Origin: a virus
Reading direction: 5' to 3' (one strand)
IMG/VR virus record: IMGVR_UViG_3300044732_001712
Span: 1-36,154 of that record
Length of the DNA: 36,154 nt
Shown: piece after piece, positions 31,935 through 36,154 of the stretch
How the letters are laid out: every line of letters begins with the position of its first letter
How positions within the stretch are numbered: the stretch's first letter is position 1
The notes under the pieces: model-generated
The model's input: only the letters and a program-made list of their open reading frames with translations
Database searches by the model: none
Told to the model about the DNA's origin: nothing
Made by a program: the position numbers and the translations under genes

Positions 31935-32255
31935 TTATTCACAACTATTAAGATATTTAATTGACACCTGAAATTCCTCTCCCGCAAAGCTAAGTACAAA
32001 ATTCTGAGCATCTTTAATTACACCTTTTTGTATTCTATCGATTGTTTCTGAATAACCTCCTTTATGGGCAACTAAATAAAATGTGGCAATAGGATTTTGA
32101 TTTTCATCATCTTGATTTGGTGGAGTAACTTCAACTTTACAAAGAATGTCTTTGTAGTCCTCCACATAATAATTTAATAGTGATTGTATTATAGGTGTTA
32201 AACTTTTTTTGGTTTCTTCCCTCAATACCCTTTTTATGGTTTGTCTTAAATTCAT
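31935..32255 (-). CDS. Hypothetical protein with MNLRQTIKRVLREE N-terminus
   Basis: A 106-aa protein. The N-terminus MNLRQTIKRVLRE|ETKK is an amphipathic basic helix ending in L-R-E, so it may be another gp21-cleaved targeting leader, although unlike the EEKxRIL type. The rest (VEVTPPNQDDENQNPIATFY to VSIKYLNSCE) is alpha/beta and not recognised. An ATATTTAT motif (32260-32267) lies 4 nt upstream of the ATG. Confidence 0.6.
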   Translation of the reverse strand: MNLRQTIKRVLREETKKSLTPIIQSLLNYYVEDYKDILCKVEVTPPNQDDENQNPIATFYLVAHKGGYSETIDRIQKGVIKDAQNFVLSFAGEEFQVSIKYLNSCE

Positions 32256-32323
32256 ACCAATAAATATATGAAAAAAACAAATAATTTTTTTTATACAAAG
32301 TATGACTTTTGGTATTTTATTAG

Positions 32324-32331
32324 ATATTTAT
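32324..32331 (+). promoter_or_regulatory. Candidate phage promoter motif ATATTTAT
   Basis: Plus-strand ATATTTAT 14 nt upstream of the RHH-like gene. Confidence 0.4.
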
Positions 32332-32345
32332 AATAAAGAGACATT

Positions 32346-32498
32346 ATGAAATTAAGAAAAAAAGAAGAAGATAAAAAAGTAAAATTCACGATTTGTGTTG
32401 ACCCGGTGATATATCAAAAAATGGAAGATGAGATGATTAAAAAATCTCGTCTGATTGAAACTTTATTGAAAGAGTATTATGGAAAAAAAGATTTGTAG
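32346..32498 (+). CDS. Small ribbon-helix-helix-like protein
   Basis: A 50-aa protein: basic N-terminus, then KVKFTICVDPVIYQKMEDEM and a final helix SRLIETLLKEYYG. One strand followed by two helices is the ribbon-helix-helix repressor layout (Arc/CopG type). The gene overlaps the HNH gene start by 20 nt in a different frame, so the two are translationally linked, and it may control the nuclease. Confidence 0.6.
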   Translation: MKLRKKEEDKKVKFTICVDPVIYQKMEDEMIKKSRLIETLLKEYYGKKDL

Positions 32499-33063
32499 TA
32501 AATGTAAAGAAGAAAAAGAGGTTTGTGAGTTTGGAAAAGACAAAACAAAAAAATCCGGATATAAATCACAATGCAAGAAATGTGCTAATATTACAACTAA
32601 AAAATATAAATTATTAAATCCCGATAAAATCAAATTAAGTAGAAAAAAAACATACGAGAAACATTTTGATATAATATCAATAAAGAAAAAAGAATACGCC
32701 AGAAAAAATAAAATTAAAGATAATCTTAGACGAAAAAATAAATACCACGCCGACCCATCATATAAATTAAAAGTTAATTTACGAAGACGAATATCGTTTT
32801 ATCTAAAATCTAAAAATATTATAAAAACTAATACAACATTTGATATTATTGGTTGTTCACCTGAATTCTTAAAAGAACATATTGAAAAACAATTTACTGA
32901 AGGTATGTCTTGGGATTTACTGGGTAAACATATCCATATTGACCATATCATCCCATTATCTTCAGCAAAAAATGAAAATGAACTTTATGAACTATGTCGT
33001 TACACAAATCTTCAACCATTGTGGGCTGAGGATAATTTGAAAAAGAGTAACAAAATTTTATAA
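32479..33063 (+). CDS. HNH endonuclease with N-terminal zinc finger
   Basis: A 194-aa homing-type nuclease. N-terminal CSKCKEEKEVCEFGKD then YKSQCKKCANI (four Cys, zinc ribbon), a Lys/Arg-rich linker, and a C-terminal HNH core: HIDHIIPLSSAKNENELYEL (His-Asp-His) then CRYTNLQPLWAEDNLKKSNK (the N..N-K end of the motif). It overlaps the RHH gene and ends at a bidirectional terminator facing the large RNA. Free-standing HNH genes move between phages by cutting DNA of phages that lack them. Confidence 0.88.
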   Translation: MEKKICSKCKEEKEVCEFGKDKTKKSGYKSQCKKCANITTKKYKLLNPDKIKLSRKKTYEKHFDIISIKKKEYARKNKIKDNLRRKNKYHADPSYKLKVNLRRRISFYLKSKNIIKTNTTFDIIGCSPEFLKEHIEKQFTEGMSWDLLGKHIHIDHIIPLSSAKNENELYELCRYTNLQPLWAEDNLKKSNKIL

Positions 33064-33065
33064 AC

Positions 33066-33099
33066 AAAAAAAGGTGTCACATTTCTGTAACACCTTTTT
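33066..33099. terminator. Bidirectional terminator: HNH gene (+) and large RNA (-)
   Basis: Stem AAAAAGGTGT/ACACCTTTTT with inner pairs, A-run and T-run on either side. It ends the plus-strand HNH gene and the minus-strand RNA. Confidence 0.8.
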
Positions 33100-33984
33100 G
33101 GCTAATACGATGAGAATACTCGTCTTATTGAGAATCTTTAGAAGTTTTATTGTTTGACTTCTTTTCCACACCCTTTTGGGATGTAATCCTCATTGCCGAT
33201 TGGTTAGACCAATCACTCCTTACGACATCATTTACTCTCTCATTATTCAACTCTCTTCAAGCTTGCGACCTGACTCCGGATTCGACTCCATAGAGGTTTT
33301 TGGTAAGAATACACATTAACTTGCGGTCTTTGTGTGCTATGGACATCCCATAACTAAGTAGGCAACTTGTCAATGACATCGGGTAGACATTTTTGCTATG
33401 TTTCTTTTAGTTTTTCACCATATTGAAAATAGTAATTGTGTTGTGGATGTGTTCAAGAAGTAGTCTACCATAAGCTTCGTCTCCTTTTGAGAGACAAAAT
33501 ACTAAACTTCTCGATGAGATATCCCTATCTCCAAATTTTAAGACTACTTCAAACTGACACCTTGGTAGATGTTTTGTAAGGACAGTAGCGACACCACTCG
33601 TTCTCTGTCATACCTTTCGGTTTTAAGTCCCCTTTGATATTGGAATCCGTAATTATAAGGTTGGATGACCCTATTTCTCACATAATCCCTATCGGTTATT
33701 CTTCTTGATGTTCCCATCTCAACCTGACGACCCACATCGCCCGGTCACCCAACCACTTTCTCTAAAGCGTTGCCCTCAATACTGAAGGTCAGGTGATATC
33801 CGACTTGTATACTCGAGCTCCCTTTCAGAAGCCGCAGAACCAATAACACTAATGATTCCACTTTATCCCGGTTTCCCGGTTTATTTAAGGATGATATACC
33901 ACCCATTATCGTTTTTTACATCACCGAAGTGTGTAATGGATAATCTAAAATTTCTAAGAACGTTTTGAGGTTTCCCTAATTTGT
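33070..33984 (-). ncRNA. Large structured noncoding RNA (~0.9 kb), ornate-RNA candidate
   Basis: A minus-strand region between a clear promoter and a terminator, visibly richer in GC than the genes around, with stops in all frames except one weak 63-codon stretch. Many helices can be seen: CAC-UUCG-GUG (33922-33931), CCGG-GAAA-CCGG (33868-33879), ACC-GAAA-GGT (33612-33621), a 10-bp helix (33457-33466 with 33541-33550), a 7-bp long-range helix ACCTGAC/GTCAGGT (33722-33728 with 33788-33794), CCATAG/CTATGG (33288-33342), and GATTGGT/ACCAATC (33198-33214). GNRA and UUCG loops are typical of stable RNA. Size, phage setting and nearby tRNA-like genes recall GOLLD or ROOL RNAs, but I cannot assign a family. 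Confidence 0.75.
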
Positions 33985-33988
33985 TTTA

Positions 33989-34050
33989 CAAAGGTAAGTG
34001 ATTTTTTTCAGAAGTCAAACACTTTTGTAATTTTTTTTAATTTTTTTTTT
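33989..34050 (-). promoter_or_regulatory. RNA promoter cassette P1 with A-tract
   Basis: Minus strand: A-rich tract, TTTG (34016-34019), 19 nt, TACCTTTG (33989-33996). Drives the large RNA. One of four cassettes with the same build. Confidence 0.75.
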
Positions 34051-34105
34051 GAGAAGAGGAAAACTATACAACGTTTTATGACTCCGGTCAACCTGTTTCT
34101 CAAAT
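34051..34105 (-). ncRNA. Short three-way-junction RNA
   Basis: A ~55-nt minus-strand segment just after promoter P2 folds into three stems: GAGAA+AGG/CCT+TTCTC closing stem, hairpin TGAC-CGGA-GTCA, and hairpin AAAAC/GTTTT with an 8-nt loop. No start codon frame of use and no U-tract terminator. It could be a separate small RNA or the leader of a transcript continuing into the large RNA. Confidence 0.45.
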
Positions 34106-34111
34106 GTTTGA

Positions 34112-34160
34112 CAAAGGTAAGTAAACTTATTTGAACTGTCAAACTTTTTTTTAATTTTTT
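34112..34160 (-). promoter_or_regulatory. RNA promoter cassette P2 with A-tract
   Basis: Minus strand: A8-TT-A8 tract, GTTTGACAG with TTTG at 34140-34143, 20 nt, TACCTTTG (34112-34119). Confidence 0.75.
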
Positions 34161-34164
34161 TTAA

Positions 34165-34394
34165 TCTGTGATAAGACCTTAAGATTTACTCATTCGTAGG
34201 TCACCCATTCTGTACTACCTAAAACTCGCCTTTAACATCCGTTCTACCCAAACCATCGTTTATTTCTTGTTAACCTCACGGTTATCTTTGAGTACCTCCT
34301 CAACTGTAATCTGATAGGGGCTCCATATTGCTCGTCATTTCTGACTCCCTATGGGGTTCTGCTGTAATAGGTCTATCTGCTATCTTATCACAGA
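34165..34394 (-). ncRNA. 230-nt structured RNA with 12-bp closing helix
   Basis: Bounded by a perfect 12-bp inverted repeat, TCTGTGATAAGA/TCTTATCACAGA (34165-34176 and 34383-34394). Inside on the minus strand: GTCA-GAAA-TGAC, AACC-GTGA-GGTT (both GNRA loops), TTGAG/CTCAA, and ATAGGG/CCCTAT enclosing the first hairpin. No open frame. It follows the tRNA-like elements in the P3 transcript. I looked for RNase P, group I intron and 6S features and found none. Confidence 0.6.
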
Positions 34395-34406
34395 ATAATC
34401 TATTTG

Positions 34407-34496
34407 TGGTATCGGCAGGGTTCGAACCTACGGCACAGAGTCTTTCGTTACTCCTGCTCTACCAAAGGAGATAAATCTCCACTGAGCTACAATACC
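34407..34496 (-). tRNA. tRNA-like element with D-loop hairpin insert
   Basis: 90 nt on the minus strand. Acceptor GGTATTG/CGATACC (7 bp, one G-U) plus A; D-arm GCTC...GAGC; T-arm GTAGG TTCGAAC CCTGC; 5-nt variable loop. The D-loop carries an extra 14-nt hairpin GGAGAT/ATCTCC. The anticodon arm GGAGT/ACTCT has an 8-nt loop AACGAAAG with no U33, so I cannot assign an anticodon. It is either a modified or decaying tRNA, or a tRNA mimic. Confidence 0.6.
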
Positions 34497-34507
34497 ATTA
34501 TAAGTTA

Positions 34508-34582
34508 GTGGACGTATGCTCTACCATCTGAGCTACAGCTTTTAATCACCGGAGGGATTCGAATCCTCGACACAACGTCCAC
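34508..34582 (-). tRNA. Circularly permuted tRNA-like element
   Basis: 75 nt on the minus strand, with the 3' half (variable region TGTGTC, T-arm GAGGA TTCGAAT CCCTC) before the 5' half (D-arm TAGCTCAGATGGTAGAGC). The halves join through CGGT-GATTAAAA-GCTG, a short acceptor-like stem closed by a loop. The outer ends GTGGACGT/ACGTCCAC pair where the anticodon stem would be open. This is the order of a permuted tRNA gene. But the acceptor is only partly paired, A53-C61 mismatches, and no anticodon loop is evident, so a working tRNA is doubtful. Confidence 0.5.
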
Positions 34583-34620
34583 CTATATTTTCAATATTTT
34601 TAAGAACCTTATTTCTTTGA

Positions 34621-34672
34621 CAAAGATAATACTTTTATTTTAATCTGTCAAACTTTTTTTTTAATTTTTTTT
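34621..34672 (-). promoter_or_regulatory. RNA promoter cassette P3 with A-tract
   Basis: Minus strand: A8-TT-A9 tract, TTTG (34649-34652), 20 nt, TATCTTTG (34621-34628). Reads the permuted element, the 90-nt tRNA-like element and the 230-nt RNA. Confidence 0.75.
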
Positions 34673-34673
34673 G

Positions 34674-34775
34674 TAGTCAGGACAGGATTCGAACCTGTTC
34701 CGTCTTTACCATAAAGAGTCGGCCTTACCGTTACTCAACCTTGGGGAGGTGATTCCAACCAATGGACTCCTGACT
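34674..34775 (-). tRNA. tRNA-like element with enlarged core
   Basis: 102 nt on the minus strand. Acceptor AGTCAGG/CCTGACT (7 bp) plus A and T-arm ACAGG TTCGAAT CCTGT are perfect. The core is about 29 nt too long: a D-arm-like GTAACGGTAAGGC, an extra hairpin near TCCA-TTGGT-TGGA, and an arm CCG..TCTTTA-TGG-TAAAGA..CGG. No 7-nt loop with U33 is evident. Acceptor and T-arm match the 176-nt element, so the two are probably paralogous. Confidence 0.55.
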
Positions 34776-34776
34776 A

Positions 34777-34924
34777 AATTTGATTGTCTTTCCAATCTGT
34801 CACTCGTTAGATTATGCTCTCTGGACTTTATGAGTTAAGCCCTGTTAACCGTAAGCATTTCGGTTCGTCTGCAACTTAATGTAAACCTGTGACGAATTTT
34901 CCTTGTCGTTTACACCTTGCTAAG
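34777..34924 (-). ncRNA. Structured spacer RNA between tRNA-like elements
   Basis: About 148 nt without a gene. On the minus strand TGTAAAC/GTTTACA (7 bp), CGAC/GTCG-type inner pairs, AACCG/CGGTT and GTTAA/TTAAC hairpins are visible. Could be a spacer processed out or part of a larger RNA. Confidence 0.4.
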
Positions 34925-35100
34925 TAGTCAGGACAGGATTTGAACCTGTACGAGTGATTGCTTTACCTATACACTACGATTATACTACGACCTTAGTTTC
35001 AGTCACTTACGCTATAATACGTGTTACAATCGATACACACAACAATCTGAATCTCCCTATGTGTGTTGATGGGAATCGTCTACCTTTCCGCCACCTGACT
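34925..35100 (-). tRNA. tRNA-like element with large insertion (Leu-like 5' half)
   Basis: 176 nt on the minus strand between perfect ends AGTCAGG/CCTGACT with T-arm ACAGG TTCAAAT CCTGT. The 5' half TGGCGGAAAGGTAGACG matches a leucine-type D-region. A following stem TTCCC/GGGAG holds ATCAA, so a CAA (Leu) anticodon is conceivable in an oversized loop. About 90-100 nt of extra sequence follows, with ACACACA/TGTGTGT pairing and a second D-arm-like GTAGTGTATAGGTAAAGC. An intron or fused element is possible. It lacks group I core motifs that I could recognise. Confidence 0.5.
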
Positions 35101-35248
35101 ATGTTTCGTTAATGTTAAAAACTGACTCAATCTTCCTAAAAAACACTAACTTCCTACTTACTCTATTATAGGCTCGGCCGTCCTCTTTTAAATATAGTTT
35201 TACCTGAAACTTCTTTGGGTTGTTGATTGACCACTCCCACTTACTCAA
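35099..35248 (-). CDS. Possible small protein from a TTG start, 49 aa
   Basis: An open frame after the 84-aa gene, from TTG at 35248: (M)SKWEWSINNPKKFQVKLYL, KEDGRAYNRVSRKLVFFRKI, ending NINET with TAG overlapping the tRNA-like 5' end. Composition looks protein-coding, but there is no ATG. It could be a 3' extension of the 84-aa gene by frameshift or simply untranslated. Confidence 0.3.
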   Translation of the reverse strand: MSKWEWSINNPKKFQVKLYLKEDGRAYNRVSRKLVFFRKIESVFNINET

Positions 35249-35255
35249 GTAGTTT

Positions 35256-35510
35256 TTACATACTCATCATCCAACCCATTCGGTTTTGTGATTCATACTC
35301 GGAATAAGTACATTTTCTCATTGTCTTATAGTCCGGTCTCAACTTAACGTGTGTTGGATATTTTTTCTCGTGTTCTTTGTGTTCTCTCACCACTTTAGCA
35401 TAAGCCTCTCTTTTACTTGGTGCCCACACATCATTAAATCCACCACCAATCCAATTAAACAAATAAAGGTATTCACCCTTAACACTTCTATACAATTTCT
35501 CTTTATCCAT
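35256..35510 (-). CDS. Hypothetical protein upstream of the tRNA-like array
   Basis: An 84-aa basic protein: MDKEKLYRSVKGEYLYLFNW, GGGFNDVWAPSKREAYAKV, KKYPTHVKLRPDYKTMRKC, ending GWMMSM. Unknown function. It has promoter P4 with a 21-nt leader and is first in the transcript leading into the 176- and 102-nt tRNA-like elements. RNA binding is possible from charge but not shown. Confidence 0.65.
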   Translation of the reverse strand: MDKEKLYRSVKGEYLYLFNWIGGGFNDVWAPSKREAYAKVVREHKEHEKKYPTHVKLRPDYKTMRKCTYSEYESQNRMGWMMSM

Positions 35511-35531
35511 AATTCATCCGTTTTGTGAGTA

Positions 35532-35580
35532 CAAAGATAATACTTTTTTTTACACCACCAAACTTTTTTTTATTTTTTTT
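35532..35580 (-). promoter_or_regulatory. Promoter cassette P4 with A-tract
   Basis: Minus strand: A-rich tract, TTTG (35559-35562), 19 nt, TATCTTTG (35532-35539). Same build as P1-P3, here before a protein gene. Confidence 0.75.
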
Positions 35581-35629
35581 AAAAAAATTTTTTACGATAA
35601 CGATTACGTAAATTTTTCCGGCACAAAAC

Positions 35630-35658
35630 TTGATATGGTGGATGTAATAAACTATAAT
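35630..35658 (+). promoter_or_regulatory. Sigma70-like promoter before the lipoprotein gene
   Basis: TTGATA (35630-35635), 17 nt, TATAAT (35653-35658), 37 nt before the ATG. It fits the classic proteobacterial consensus better than the Bacteroidota one. It could be chance in AT-rich DNA. Confidence 0.4.
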
Positions 35659-35695
35659 TTTAAAGAACTTAAAATTAAAACTAAAACAAATTATT

Positions 35696-35872
35696 ATGAA
35701 AAAAGTATTTTTAGCCCTTGCAGTTATCGCTACGTTATCTTTAACGTCTTGCAAACACGAAACTAATGAATCTACAATTGAAGTTGTTACTGATTCAACA
35801 CAAGTAGATTCTACATCTGTAGATACCACACAAGTCGATACAACTAAAGTTGATACTACTCAAGTGAAGTAA
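35696..35872 (+). CDS. Small lipoprotein, 58 aa
   Basis: MKKVFLALAVIATLSLTSCK: a type II signal peptide with lipobox LTSC (Cys19). The mature part is a short Thr/Val/Asp/Ser-rich chain with tandem VDTTQ/VDTTK units (about 38-57) ending in VK. It is predicted to be lipid-anchored in the host envelope. It might change the surface (for example superinfection exclusion), but no family is recognised. A bidirectional terminator follows. Confidence 0.8.
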   Translation: MKKVFLALAVIATLSLTSCKHETNESTIEVVTDSTQVDSTSVDTTQVDTTKVDTTQVK

Positions 35873-35875
35873 AAC

Positions 35876-35906
35876 AAAAAACCCCTCTTAACGGAGGGGT
35901 TTTTTT
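35876..35906. terminator. Bidirectional terminator after the lipoprotein gene
   Basis: Stem ACCCCTC/GAGGGGT, loop TTAACG, with A-run before and T-run after. Serves the lipoprotein (+) and the partial gene at the window end (-). Confidence 0.85.
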
Positions 35907-36154
35907 ATTTTAATAATTGTTTAATTCTATCAATATTCTTAATTATTCGAATCTGTTTGTTCTCATTAATCCCAAACATTTTTTTAGCTGGTTTAGCAAG
36001 TAAATCAATCATAAAGTTTTTCGCATATTTTTCAGCAGAACTTACGGTCGTAGATTCACCATCTTTATTAATATCTTTAGATAAATCTTCATCGGATTTA
36101 CTGGAAACATGAATGTGGTCATTATGACCCGGAAACCCAAAATATAAAACAGAT
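35905..36154 (-). CDS. Partial CDS, C-terminal part of a possible M15-like peptidase
   Basis: An open frame running off the window end, 82 complete codons to TAA at 35905-35907. The first visible residues SVLYFGFPGHNDHIHVSS contain GHNDHIHV, which resembles the second His motif of VanY/M15-type peptidoglycan peptidases and other phage endopeptidases. The tail is Lys-rich and helical (AEKYAKNFMIDLLAKPAKK). The catalytic half lies outside the window, so the call is tentative. Confidence 0.55.
   Translation of the reverse strand, partial: SVLYFGFPGHNDHIHVSSKSDEDLSKDINKDGESTTVSSAEKYAKNFMIDLLAKPAKKMFGINENKQIRIIKNIDRIKQLLK

Noticed and set aside
33262-33300. Second tmRNA-like 5' motif (CCGGATTCGAC) on the plus strand
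   Set aside because: No matching acceptor, T-arm or tag frame follows, and the area is better explained by minus-strand helices.
33544-33735. 63-codon minus-strand frame within the large RNA
   Set aside because: Arg-rich sequence without start context. It overlaps helices of the structured RNA and lacks protein-like features.
34051-34105. Hammerhead ribozyme in the three-way-junction RNA
   Set aside because: The junction lacks the CUGAUGA and GAAA core elements.
34165-34394. RNase P RNA
   Set aside because: The expected GAGGAAAGTCC and ACAGAA-type core sequences are absent, and the length is too short.
35503-35829. Minus-strand frame opposite the lipoprotein gene
   Set aside because: It runs through a promoter A-tract and is antisense to a lipoprotein with a clear signal peptide.

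Overview
The window looks like part of a large, T4-like tailed phage that infects a Bacteroidota (probably flavobacterial) host. Four things point there. The head genes follow T4 order (terminase 17, portal 20, protease 21, scaffold 22, capsid 23). The host-type promoters have the Bacteroidota form TTTG-N19/20-TAnnTTTG. Most genes lack a Shine-Dalgarno sequence. The bS21 protein is of the Bacteroidota kind. The DNA is AT-rich except in the RNA-gene region near the right end.

Layout. Positions 8-18737 are almost entirely minus-strand virion genes: capsid, acidic scaffold, a small DUF4494-like protein, gp21 protease, portal, two Thr/Pro-rich proteins (one with 17 BspA/DUF285-type repeats), large terminase, several acidic or repeat-rich unknown proteins, a nucleotidyltransferase and a KTSC protein. 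One plus-strand gene, ribosomal protein bS21 (5065-5259), sits inside this block. A plus-strand ClpC-like unfoldase follows (18849-20894). Next come minus-strand genes for virion proteins that share an N-terminal leader ending in (L/I)-x-E-Q, and an M20-type peptidase. A tmRNA (26020-26414) with a GIY-YIG endonuclease directly downstream comes next. SmpB lies at 28635-29072, followed by a run of small accessory genes (29155-31847) and an RHH/HNH gene pair.

Positions 33070-35100 hold almost no convincing protein genes but are packed with structured RNA on the minus strand. There is a ~0.9 kb ornate RNA, a ~55 nt three-way-junction RNA, a 230 nt RNA closed by a perfect 12-bp helix, and four tRNA-like elements, one of which has its halves in circularly permuted order. 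Three promoter cassettes with long A-tracts lie inside this RNA region. A fourth just upstream reads an 84-aa gene and then the RNA region.

How it may work together. tmRNA, SmpB, an N-domain-less ClpC with a ClpP-docking VGF loop, a peptidase, bS21 and the RNA array together suggest a phage programme for rescuing and redirecting host translation and recycling tagged proteins. That link is inference. A second theme is capsid maturation: the gp21 protease, the capsid site INE|A and the (L/I)xE|Q leaders suggest a set of packaged, proteolytically trimmed internal proteins. Two promoter classes are visible: host-type TTTG/TAnnTTTG elements at the translation, proteolysis and RNA genes, and an ATATTTAT motif about 14-33 nt upstream of many virion genes.
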